From: Priapulus caudatus
Taxonomy: Eukaryota > Priapulida > Priapulimorpha > Priapulimorphida > Priapulidae
DNA: 28,333 bases
Assembly: GCF_000485595.1 (NCBI RefSeq)
Contig: NW_014577118.1
Coordinates: forward strand, 355,082 to 383,414
Direction: 5' to 3'
This document shows positions 9,289-18,870 of this stretch, piece after piece (the first letter of the stretch is position 1; each line of letters opens with the position of its first letter). Both the position numbers and the translations under genes were made by a program. Below the pieces are notes generated by a model that had not been told where the DNA came from, did not search any database, and saw nothing but the letters and a program-made list of their open reading frames with translations.

Positions 9289-11157
9289 CACAATGAAGCA
9301 GCCATCGTGTAGCTTATATTAAGTTATATCATTTCCAGCGGCGCGACGGCGTAATGTAAATTGTGCCAGCGAGCGGAGGACAGCGGATTAACATACATAA
9401 GCCCGCGCTGCTCCTGCTGCTGCTGCTGCTGCCCTTTCTTGGCATTTTGCCAGCGCGTTTTGCGTTCTTTCTAGAACAAGGACGCCGTGTATCCGTTTCT
9501 GAAGAGGGGAGATTTTTTTCTGATCGTTTGTTTCGTCGTCAGCATGAATAAATATAACTCCTCTTAATGTGTAATAATGGCGAATAGTGCCAGCTGCGCA
9601 CCCCGGTAGCGCCGTGGCAGCGGCGTGGTGGGGCGGAAAATTAAAACCCACTTACGGACATAGATGATATATTATCAGGAATAAAATAAATAATATGTGG
9701 GCGGGGGGGGGGAATACCGACCCCGTATTATTTACTCCTGTTGTTGTCACACTGTAGCCTCATCGGGTGTACTGCTGTGAGTCGGTGCAAGCATCGGCGG
9801 AGGATCCCCGAGGAAGTGGTTACTGAGCGGGTGTCGGGAGCGAGGCTGAAGTGTCCACGGGAGAATGTTGCATAACGTCACAGCTTTGAGTGGAATTTCG
9901 GCGAGCGGCGAGCGGTTGGTTCGGCTACAAGCTACAGCACTGAACAGGTTAAGCCGATGAGCTGCCGACACCGGTGTAGTATATAGCAGTATATATTGTA
10001 CAGCACGTGATGGTTTCGTGTTCCCAGCTACTGCCCTAATTTGGCCTTCAACTATGCAGCTTACGAAATTGTTGATTCATACTTAGGACAAGCTGAATTT
10101 TGAAGAGATGGGTTTTTTTTAATAGCAGCATGGAAATTGGTGTTTTAAGGTGGATATAGCTAAGAACATGTGTTGTGAAGGATCTACGGTCGTACAGTGG
10201 CGAAATAGTTCTGCGAAATTTTTGCGCGATCATAACAATGCTTACGTGGTGACGACCGCGTGTGCCTGAGGTGCGGTGCCGAGGGTTTAAAATGGCTATC
10301 ATTACCACGCAATCAACTTAGAAATTAGATCATGTAAATTGCATTTATGCTACTGGTAAATGAAATGCACTGGCGATAGACTTGCATATATAGAATCTTA
10401 TCTGCGCTCGGAAATGTTAGAAACGCTGCAATGAAATTGCTCTCAGCGGGGTTTATATGTAACGTGTATAACTCACCGTCAGTGATATCTAGCTAGCATA
10501 TCGCCTGCATACAGCCTTACTATTACTATCTCTTATGACGTAAGGCTAGAAATATACTAGGGCTTACAATGCAAACACGCAGTACTAAAGTCGAAGACTG
10601 ATCTTCAACGCCATACTTGTTACTCTGACAAAATGGCAGGCCGAGCCCAGGCCATCCTCACCCGTGGGATCGGTTCGACAGAATCTGCCACTGCTATAGA
10701 TAAGATAAATAATAATTAATAGTGGAAGTCGCACGTATACTATTCTTTATTGATAACGTATTTTATACTTGCTCGCTACACGCGTATATCTATGCCTTCA
10801 CTTTTCGTCCGCGCGAACGTAATTTTACGTTCCTGATATCATTATGTACAATCTAGATAGAATATTTTTAGCGTGTCAGTGATGGTTAGTGTTTGAGCTG
10901 CTAGGGAAGAGAAGACCGCATTGCATGCAGCCCGAGTACAATAACAGTGGCAGTTGGCATCGTACTTGCATTGCGCCATATGAGCACTCCATCCCTCGAC
11001 GCGCACAAACAAGCTCACATGCTTTTATGCACGCACGGATGCGTGCGCGCAAGCGTGCAAACTCATGTTGTGCGTTAACCCGACCAGGCTGTGTGACTAA
11101 CGTCAATATACAGGTCTTCTAACCTTAGGCTTAGCAAAGACCGTTTCTTGGAGATAG

Positions 11158-11160
<3 letters not shown>
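9289..11160. other. about 1.9 kb of unrecognised sequence, no gene seen
   Basis: Contains a short (CTG)n at about 9412-9432 and a ten-base G run at 9703-9712. Only short open frames occur on either strand. The 9750-9990 part is CpG-containing and unique-looking, but no domain, RNA gene or transposon end is recognisable. Confidence 0.45.
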
Positions 11161-11238
<78 letters not shown>

Positions 11239-11321
11239 CGTGCGTGAGTGTGTGTGTGTGTGCGTGCGTGGGTGCGTGAGTGTGTGCGGGTGTGTGTGCG
11301 TGCATGTGTGAGTGTGTGTGC
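11161..11321. repeat. (TG)34 microsatellite with CG/TG tail
   Basis: Perfect TG dinucleotides from 11161 to 11228, then CGCGCG, GCGTGCGTG and GTGAGTGTG variants to about 11321. It is a strong candidate Z-DNA former. The Thr-His repeats readable on the minus strand are artefacts. Confidence 0.97.
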
Positions 11322-11668
11322 ACATAATATTGCCCACAGCATTGTGTTTTTCTGAGCGATATGTATAGCTGCCTATTTACATACTTATGCGTAAGTCCAT
11401 GATTATTTCAAAAGACAGCAGATATGGAAATTGAATAGCTATTTGAATAGATAATTGCTATTTGCTATGTGCGCGCCTGTGTAACATATTAATAAGCTTG
11501 TATATATATAGAATTCGGTTCGGTCGTAGATTCGTATCGCTGTGAACGGAATCCTAACCAGCAGGCACCCGTATGATATTGCTTTTTAATTAGGCATGTT
11601 TCTATGGAAAATATTCATTCTCTCCCGCCGATTTTCCAATGGTAATTTCAGCTTTAAATACATTCTAG
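11322..11668. other. unrecognised AT-leaning sequence, no gene seen
   Basis: No open frame of note and no recognisable repeat lies between the TG tract and the downstream hAT-like element. Confidence 0.45.
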
Positions 11669-11676
11669 GTAATGAT

Positions 11677-12515
11677 CAGTGCTGCAACTTTATACTTTTT
11701 TTTAAAGTATTATACTTTTTTTAAAGAAAATATACTTTTTATACTTTTTCCATACTTTTTTCATGCATAAATACTTTTAAATACTTTTTTTGCCAAAGAT
11801 GGTCAAAACTCGGCGGACATACATTTAGGTACACTGTATTTGATGAGATTAAAGATTTGCTTTGCTAGTTTTGTTGCAGGAGTGATGTGTGCTCTGTTCA
11901 GTTGAGTGTTTTTGCTTTCTGCTCTCTGCTGTCAGTGACCAAATGACAGACCATTGCAGTGTTTCCCCTGCATTGACACGAGCGAGGGGGCCGCATCGCT
12001 CAAATTCTCAGCTGCCACACAGAAATTTGTCCAAAACACCGCCTCGCTGACGAAACTTTTGATAACTTGAAAATGAGATTCAAGAGTCTCATACAATGTG
12101 TGCAGAATAGCTTAGAATGCACCAAATTGCACAATTTTTCAAATTTTTTTTGGGGGAGCATGCCTCCGGACTCCCCTAGCTGGCTAAGCACATGCACTGC
12201 TCACTGTGCTAGGACCTCGCAACACACAAATACACCACAAACAAATTTACCGCCTTACAGACCTTTCTGACCAAGAGAAACAGCATTGAAATATTCCAAA
12301 CTGAGAGTTCAAGAGACAACTCCTCATGACATTGCACACATCATTCCTGAAGCTTGTTTACATGCTGCACATAGGCTATAATGTATTCGGTAATAAGGTA
12401 TAAGGTAACAATTCATGGTAGGTTGATACAAATTGATACTTTTTTAGGCAATTTTGATACTTTTTTTCTGAACAGATTTTATACTTTTTTTGTAATTTCC
12501 TGAGTGGCAGCACTG
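11677..12515. mobile_element. non-autonomous hAT-like DNA transposon, 839 bp
   Basis: The ends are CAGTGCTGCAACT on the left and the inverted CAGTGCTGCCACT on the right (12 of 13 match). The flanking 8-mers GTAATGAT (11669-11676) and GTAATCTT (12516-12523) agree at 6 of 8 positions, as expected for an aged 8-base target duplication. Termini beginning CAG with an 8-base duplication are the hallmark of the hAT superfamily. Just inside each end lie repeated ATACTTTTTT motifs in the same orientation: about seven on the left (11690-11790) and three on the right (12436-12490). The interior has no transposase frame (longest about 67 codons), so it would depend on a transposase encoded elsewhere. Confidence 0.75.
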
Positions 12516-12523
12516 GTAATCTT

Positions 12524-13796
12524 CCCAACTTGGAATATAACGATTGGCCGGCGCTATCGATTCGAACATACCTAAAAGCATAGTAAGGAAACCTATATTC
12601 AGGTACACAGGCATTCAATTTGGCTACGGTTAAATAAATAATGAGTTCGACCCGTTCTATTACATAGCACATGCCCACGAGTAAGTATATTGATTCGATA
12701 AGCCTTATTTATTAAACACAAGTGTTGAGAAGGTATAGTAGACGCATAGACACGTAGACGCATAGTACACCTGCAGAAGCTTCGATGAGTAATGTAATTC
12801 ATCGTGTGCCAAGAGCGGTTGTTTTAGCAAATCATTGTCATCGTAACATCGTAACGCCACTGCCGAGGCTGGGGAAATCGGATAGCAGAACCATAAAGTC
12901 ATTTCGCAACAAAATACTGGCACGACGCCAACTTTTGCAGCAGGGCGCGCACAGCGCGGCTTTGTACGTGCATCATGCATGTATACCTCGTCGAGGCGGA
13001 GTAGAGACGAGCCCTGAGAGAGAGTCCCGTGGTGAGGGTACCTCCCCGCGGAGAGAGGCAGAATGAGGCTGGGTCGTGGATGGACCGACTACCTTCGGTC
13101 TGTCTACCATTTACGATGTCAAAAAAGCTCTGAAAGGCCCATATTACAGGGGGCTTGGTCCGCGCTGCAGAGCGTAAGTAATTCCAGGCATTTCGCGCCG
13201 CAAGAATTTCGTGTTTTTGAAGATGGAAGGCACCACGCTGCGACTGGGCAAAATCAACCTTTTCAGTGGAACTGCCCAGAAACTTGTCCGGGATGGAAAA
13301 ATAATCAGAAAGGCCGTTAGCGCTACGGCAACATCTTGCGTTTGGCCTTGTGCTGCGGCACAGAGTTGCATGTGTTTTTCTGTTTGCTTGGCCCGCACGG
13401 CTCTCTCCCTCTCTCCCCAGTGCACCATCGAAACTCGGACGTCTATCCTAAGCTGCAGACCAGAGGGTCGGTCAAACGCCGAACTACAGTTTCTTCTTTA
13501 CCGCTCGTCGAGTCTCCCGTGGCCTTGCTGTACATCTGGCGCTCCGTCAGCGATACGCTTACGTGTGCCCATAAAAACCGGGACTGTACAGGAATGTTGA
13601 TGGAAAAATGCGACCGTAACACTCCGTTCTCTCACCATCCGATCCATTCCACGTTGCTTGCTCCAAATTAAAAACATCACACTAACGCTTCAATTCTTTT
13701 CCATTCCGCGGGTTTTCATCACGAGCAGAAGAAGAGAGACTTGCGTGGATAATACCACCGTCGTCTATAGCAGCACAGCGGGGTGTTAGACGTAAG
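12524..13796. other. unrecognised CpG-containing sequence, exon-like patches
   Basis: Composition turns CpG-richer from about 12900. Overlapping frames of 76-129 codons run on both strands between 12785 and 13671, none with a recognisable domain. One patch, 13063-13173, reads open and ends at a good 5' splice site (GTAAGT at 13174-13179), so it could be an exon of an unknown gene, but this rests on a single short motif. Confidence 0.3.
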
Positions 13797-13957
13797 CTCA
13801 TCCTCCTCCTCCTCCTCCTCTTCCTCCTCCTTCTCCTACGCCTCCTGCTCCTTCTCCCCCTCCTCCTCCTCCTCCTCCGCCTCCTGCTTCTTCTCCCCCT
13901 CCTCCTCCTCCTCCTCCTCCTCCTCCTCCTCTTTCCTATTCCTCCTTCTCCTTCTCC

Positions 13958-13989
<32 letters not shown>

Positions 13990-14195
13990 TTCTTCCTTTT
14001 CCCCGCCTCTTCTACCCTTCTTATCGACCTCATTTTCCTCTTCTTCCTTCTCCTCCTCTTCCTCCTCCTCCTCCTCCTCTTCTCCTTCTTCGTCCTGTTC
14101 TTCCTGTTCCTCCTGCACTTCCTCCTCTGCTTCCTTCACCCACCCTTATTTTTTATCTCCCTTTTTCTCCAGCTCATCCTCCTTCTCTTCATTTT
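13797..14195. repeat. polypyrimidine TCC/CTT tract, about 400 bp
   Basis: The plus strand is nearly all C and T in TCC, CTCCTC, TTCTTC and CCTCCG groupings, decaying to the right. The homopurine complement gives Glu/Arg-rich minus-strand frames and the plus strand gives Ser/Leu/Phe-rich frames, none of them real. It is a potential triplex-forming tract. Confidence 0.95.
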
Positions 14196-14388
14196 CTTGC
14201 TGTTTTAGAATGATATCAAGAGATAATAATACCTCCATTTATATTATTTATGTTATTAGCTCTTAATAATATAGCAAGACACCGGCTGCGTGGCATGTTC
14301 TTCTTAAGCTGGCAGCACACTTCACCATTTTCGTTGCTCGTACAGGCAATTTTCGTGGTCGGCAATTTTTGTGGCCTTTGCCGCGTCA

Positions 14389-14423
14389 CAGCACACGTCA
14401 CCACTGAGTGGTGACGTGTGCTG
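14389..14423. repeat. perfect 35-base palindrome inside the TTAA element
   Basis: Two 17-base arms (14389-14405 and 14407-14423) are exact inverted copies around a single G at 14406. The arm begins CAGCACACGTCACCACT, echoing the CAGCACACTTCACC of the outer terminal repeats, so it looks like an internal foldback copy of the element's own end. Confidence 0.95.
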
Positions 14424-14645
14424 TTGACGGCAATTTTTGTTCACTGCGATTCCTTGCCACAGGTAGCCTATCATGCTACCAAATACCAAATAATTATTAA
14501 TAGTAGGTAGATGAATCAATCTAGGCCTACTATAACTTCTAAAACAACTTAAAATATTCAATTTTTTTATTGATATATAATTAAACTTATTAACAAAATA
14601 AATACCAGTATAAAATACTCAACATGATGCACATGTAACAAGTTA

Positions 14646-14739
14646 CAGTAGAACCCCACTTAATGGGCACCCTGTTTTAAGCTGGGCACATCTCCATCAT
14701 GTCTATTAATGTTCAGTCCATAATAGAGGGGTTCTACTA
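14646..14739. mobile_element. pogo/Tigger-like MITE, 94 bp
   Basis: The left end CAGTAGAACCCC and the right end GGGGTTCTACTA are inverted copies (11 of 12), flanked by TA at 14644-14645 and 14740-14741. A CAGTAGAACC-type terminus with a TA duplication is typical of pogo/Tigger-type Tc1-mariner elements. It is far too short to encode a transposase. It lies within the larger TTAA-flanked element and is therefore the younger insertion if that element was once contiguous. Confidence 0.7.
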
Positions 14740-14872
14740 TATAACATTTTGAAATCATGTGACGACAGCGCTAATTTTGATTGGTCTGCGAGTGATTTTG
14801 TTGCCGATTGCCGTGGTGGCTTGGCGCACACTTCACCACAAGTTGCCACCACGAGCAATTTTCGTGGTGAGA

Positions 14873-14890
14873 AATCAAACCGGTTTGATT
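14873..14890. repeat. perfect 18-base palindrome
   Basis: AATCAAACC followed by its exact inverted copy GGTTTGATT, extended outward by GAG/CTC after a one-base bulge. It sits in the right half of the TTAA-flanked element between two CGTGGTGAG-type motifs. Confidence 0.9.
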
Positions 14891-15083
14891 CTCGGCAACT
14901 CGTGGTCACCACTAAATTTCCGTGGTGAGTGGTCGTTGCCGGTCCCCGTACACTTGGCCATTTTTGTGGCGACCACGAAAATTGCCTGTACGAGCAACGA
15001 AAATGGTGAAGTGTGCTGCATGCTTAAGAGTCACCCTGCCGTTGCTCCCGCGTAATGTGCTTGTTAGCGCCTACTCACTCTCC

Positions 15084-15105
15084 ATGCCGTTCTCTTTCAT
15101 GTCGT

Positions 15106-15192
<87 letters not shown>

Positions 15193-15230
15193 GCCGTTCT
15201 CTTTCATGTCGTGTTCTCTCTTTCTCTCTT
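15084..15230. repeat. CT microsatellite between two copies of one flank unit
   Basis: The motif beginning ATGCCGTTCTCTTTCATG and ending GTCGTGTTCTCTC occurs at 15084 and again, identically, at 15191. About 80 bases of (CT)n fill the interval. This is a two-unit tandem duplication of about 107 bases whose CT part expanded. Ser-Leu and Arg-Glu frames here are artefacts. Confidence 0.95.
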
Positions 15231-15462
15231 GTTTTGTCTCCCCATTGCTGAATCCTGAAGCCGCTGACATTTCGCTGTGGCTTCCCTTGGCAAATGCAGC
15301 CACTGTGCCACACGTATAGGTCTACATAATATATTAGGTCTATATATATATATATACGTTTATGTCATTTCCGTGCAAAGCCCGTGAGAGCGTGCCGCAC
15401 GGGAGTTAACTGACGCACGAATTGTTTGTCACGGGCTTAGGGCACGACGTTGTAGCTCACGG
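15231..15462. other. short unrecognised stretch
   Basis: Holds a (TA)n run at about 15341-15356 and an 8-base inverted pair, GCCCGTGA (15380-15387) and TCACGGGC (15429-15436). No gene is seen. Confidence 0.5.
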
Positions 15463-15615
15463 TGGTGGTGGTGGTGGAGGTGGTGGTGTTGTTGTTGTTA
15501 GTGGTGGTGGTGGAGGTGGTGGTGGAGACAAAGAGGCAGAGAGAACAGAGGGACGGAGGGAGAAAGAGTGAGAGGAAAAGAGAGGGAGAGGGAGAGAAAG
15601 AGGAGTGCGATAAGA
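15463..15615. repeat. GGT/GTT array then GA-rich run at contig end
   Basis: GGTGGTGGAGG, GTTGTTGTTGTTAG and GGTGGTGGTGG blocks (15463-15528) are the reverse complement of the CCACCACCTCC-CAACAACAACA pattern found around 21710-21740 on the other side of the gap. A purine-rich GAGAGGGAG stretch then runs to the gap. The left contig therefore stops inside the same kind of array as the right contig contains. Confidence 0.9.
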
Positions 15616-15640
15616 NNNNNNNNNNNNNNNNNNNNNNNNN
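15616..15640. other. 25-N assembly gap
   Basis: Twenty-five N characters join two contigs. The length looks like a fixed placeholder, so the true distance and orientation across it are not known from the sequence. Confidence 0.99.
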
Positions 15641-16960
15641 TCTGGTCTTCAATCTCTCGCTCGTCTCTCTCTCTCTCTCTCTGTCGTTCTCTCTGTCTCT
15701 CTGCTCTCGTTATTTTAAGTGTCCAACATCAAGCAGCAGCTCGTTTCGCACGCTTTTTCGCCGTTTTCATTCGTGGAAGAGCGCACTGCCCGACATGTCA
15801 TTAAATTATTGCAGGATGTTTTCGGTCAATTTTTTCTTAAATATATCGATTGTCATTTTCTTCGTGTTTAGTCGCGCGGGGTCTTTGATTGACCGCCAAA
15901 GCTAGCCTTTTCAAGCGTTTAGGTGAGAAAGAATGCGTCACGCGACGTAGGGAGAAAGGTACATTAGTGCCCACCGGCGCTGCGTGCATGCGAGCCAGCA
16001 GCAATCGTTCGAACATGGCGCTGCTGATAGAATGTCAATAACGAGACAAATTGTTCTGCTAGCGCGAAGGTCAACCCGGTTCCGGCTCGTCGCGCGAAAT
16101 CTAAACGGCAAACGAGAGGAAGGCACGATATCGTCTGCGCGAAAAAATCCGAGCTGTCCGGGCGAGGTAAGTTCCGGCGAAGATGTTTAGAGTTTACTTT
16201 CGCGGAAAAAAAGAAGCTCTCTTCTCTGCGCGCTGTCCCTCTCGTGTCGTGGTATTTCATCTTATTAGCGCGTACAGCAGCAGCGTCGCGGTGTGTGTAT
16301 AACAAAATAGTTGCACGGGGGCTGGAAATGCCGAATGTTTCTGCGCTTTTTTTTTTTCATTTCGTCAAAATCCGTTTTTATTCTTCGACAAGCGTTGCGA
16401 GCGTCGCGGTTGCATGAGCGTTATCATGTTGACGCGCGCTTTGCTGTGCGCATGTTGCCCGTCCTTGGTTGCTTCATTCCCTTCTCTGTTGGGCCTGCCA
16501 GGCGATAAACTACGACGTCACTGCTGTTCACTGATATCTGACTGTGTGCTGCCCTAGTAATGTCTATGCTCGCCTTCGCGGAGGCGCCCGGACAGGTTTG
16601 AGTGGAACTGCTGTGAAGTCGAGCCGAGTTGCGAAGCTGTGAGACATTTATGTTGTAAAACAGGATCGTAAATAAAATAGCAATTGATTAATATTTTTCT
16701 ATCATTTGTCATGAGAAGGGAGAGAGAGGGGGGGGAGAGCGAGAAGGGAGAGGGAGGCCGATGGGGCGTTCTGTGCTCGTATTCACGTGCACGAATCGAT
16801 TGATATTTTTCTTAATCACTGCTGATTAATTAAATTTTTCTTAATTTCGTCACTCTTTTTCGTCGTTTTGACAAGATGTCGTATTTTGACTGGCAGTAGT
16901 AGAGTTTAGACGCGTTTTAGCACTGCATATAATGATGCGATGTAGGCCTGCCCTATATAC
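15641..16960 (+). repeat. block U, copy 1
   Basis: Begins with CT repeats, then the TTTAAGTGTCCA...CAAGCAGCAGCTC landmark (from about 15712), and ends at GATGCGATG...GCCTGCCC near 16936-16960. Compared with the other copies it differs mainly by small insertions and deletions in short homopolymers and dinucleotides. It has the short 3-base version (ACA) at the variable site after GTGTCCA. No gene is recognised; the frames shift between copies. Confidence 0.9.
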
Positions 16961-17516
16961 ATATATAAAATTAAAGATAATAATAATAATAATTTAATAA
17001 TAATAATAATTAGTGTATTATTAATATTTAATGAATTAGTCATGATGATGATGGATGATAGATGATGATGCTTTGATGATGATGATTGATGATGATGATG
17101 ATGATATGATGGATGAATCGATGCTGATGATGGATGATGAGGATATGATATATACTTTTATATTACGTAAGGTATATATATATATATATACATACATGAT
17201 TATATATATATACATTAGTATTATATACTATTATTTATATCATATATACTATAATATTATATATATACATACATACTTACATATATATATTACAATGTAA
17301 AGTATAGTTCGTATATATAATACGTATATTATCATATCATTCATCATCATCCATCATCTCTCATCATTCATCATTCCATCCTCAGTCATCATCATCATCA
17401 TCATCTATCATCATCAGGCTCATCATCATCATCATGCATATTATTTTATATTAATAATTAATAATTATTATTATTATTTTATTATTATTATTATTATATT
17501 ATTAATATAGGTATTA
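16961..17516. repeat. AT/ATT/ATG foldback centre
   Basis: An ATT/AAT tract, then ATGATG repeats, then a TATATA core around 17160-17340, then CATCAT repeats, then AAT/ATT again: an imperfect palindrome about 17236 that joins U copy 1 to inverted U copy 2. The Asp/Met/Ile/Tyr-rich frame across it is an artefact. The arms differ at many positions, so it is not an exact mirror. Confidence 0.9.
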
Positions 17517-18870
17517 TAGGGGCAGGCTCATCGCATCCATTATATGCGTGCTAAACGCGTTAAACTCTACTACTGCAGTCCAAATACGACATTTGTCAAA
17601 ACGACGAAAAAGACGATCGACGAAATTTAGTAAAAATTTAAATTATCAGCGATGATTATCTAGAAATGAAGTTCATCGATGCGATGCCCGTGATGGAGGG
17701 CACAGACCGCCCATCGGCCTCCTTCTCCCTCTTCTCGTCGCTCTCCCCCCGCCCCTCTCTCTCCCTTCTAATGCAAATGTAGGAAATATTATCATTGCTA
17801 TTTTATCTACGATTCCTGTTTTACCACGTTAAATGTCTGTCACAGCTTCGCCAACTCGCTCGACTTCACAGCAGTTCCATCACTCGCCGTCTCTCGCCGC
17901 GGCAGGCGAGCATAGAATTCACTAGGGAGCACACAGTCAGATACAGTCAAGCAGGCTGAAGTGTAAGCTTATCGGCCTGGCAGCCCAAACAGAGAGAATG
18001 AACTGCACCAAGGAGGGCAACTGCGCACAGCAGAGCCGCGCAACATGATACGTCCATGCAACGACGCTCGAGCACGCTCGATCCGAAATAAAAACGGATT
18101 TTGACGAAAGAATAAAAAAAGCGCAGAAAAAAGTGCATTTTTCAGCCCCCGTGCACTATTTTGAGTTACACCAACCGCGACTGCTCGCTGCTCGGGTACG
18201 CGCTATAGAGAAGATACCACGACCACGAGGGAGGGACGCGTCGCGAGGTAAGAGAGAGCTTCTTTTTTTCGAGATAAGTAGTAAAACTCCTATAACACTC
18301 TTCGCGCGTGAACTTGACACTCGCCGGACCAGCTCGATTGTTCTTTCCGCAGACATATTTGTGTCTTCTCTCGTTTCTTTAGATGTTCCTGCGACGGCGG
18401 ACGGCGGGTATGACTTCTCCGGCTACAGAGCAGTTTGTCGGTCTATTGACATTCTTCTTCTAGCACGCGCGCATGTTCGAAACGATTGCTGCTGGGCCTC
18501 GCTGCACGCAAGCGCCGGTGTGACTAATGTCCTTTCGCTACGTCGCGTTGCGCATATCTTTTCTCACATATAACGCTTGAAAGCTACTTTGGCGGATCGA
18601 TCAAAGACGCCGCCGTGCGACGCTAAACGACGATAGAAAATGACAATCGATTATTATGCAAGAAAAAAATTGACCCCGAAAACTCTGCAATTAAAATTAA
18701 TGACATCGGCAGTTGCGCTCTTCTACGGAATTGAAAACGGCGAAAAACTCAAACGGAGCTGCTGCTTGATCCGGCGGGCTCCGTCCCGCGTCTGGACACT
18801 TAAATACGAGACAGGAGACAGAGAGAGAGACAGAGAGAGAGAGAGAGAGCAGATGCGAGAGAGGTGAGGA
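17517..18870 (-). repeat. block U, copy 2 (inverted)
   Basis: Reverse complement of the U landmarks: GGCAGGCTCATCGCATC at its left, CTTGATCC then TGGACACTTAAATACGAGAC at its right (about 18763-18812), followed by GA repeats. It carries a 23-base block at 18770-18792 in place of the 3 bases found in copies 1, 3 and 5. Confidence 0.9.

Larger units (their letters stand above)
14308..15023. mobile_element. inverted-repeat DNA element flanked by TTAA, 716 bp
   Basis: A 54-base left arm (14308-14361) is the inverted copy of the right arm (14970-15023). They differ only at two or three positions near the outer end. Both contain GCAGCACACTTCACC, CGTTGCTCGTACAGG and CAATTTTCGTGGTCG. TTAA stands directly outside both arms (14304-14307 and 15024-15027), consistent with the TTAA duplication of piggyBac or Kolobok elements. 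However, the GCWKGCAGCAC start is not the canonical end of piggyBac, so the superfamily stays open. TTAA sits in a palindromic CTTAAG, which weakens the duplication argument slightly. The interior repeats the ATTTTCGTGG motif many times and has no transposase frame. Confidence 0.65.

Noticed and set aside
8565-9312. Long Ser/Leu-rich (243 codons) and Arg/Glu-rich frames
   Set aside because: They are direct translations of CT and GA microsatellites and exist on both strands; no non-repeat domain is present.
10631-10690. Possible tRNA because of GGTTCGAC
   Set aside because: The flanking bases do not form a T-arm, no A box or cloverleaf can be drawn.
13783-14208. 141-codon Ser/Leu/Phe frame resembling a membrane protein
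   Set aside because: It is the translation of a TCC/CTT polypyrimidine tract.
17947-18573. Frames repeated as mirror pairs in the right contig (for example 146 and 113 codons)
   Set aside because: The matching pairs arise because the contig is palindromic; the same frames are broken by indels in the independent U and V copies, so conservation is not evidence of coding.
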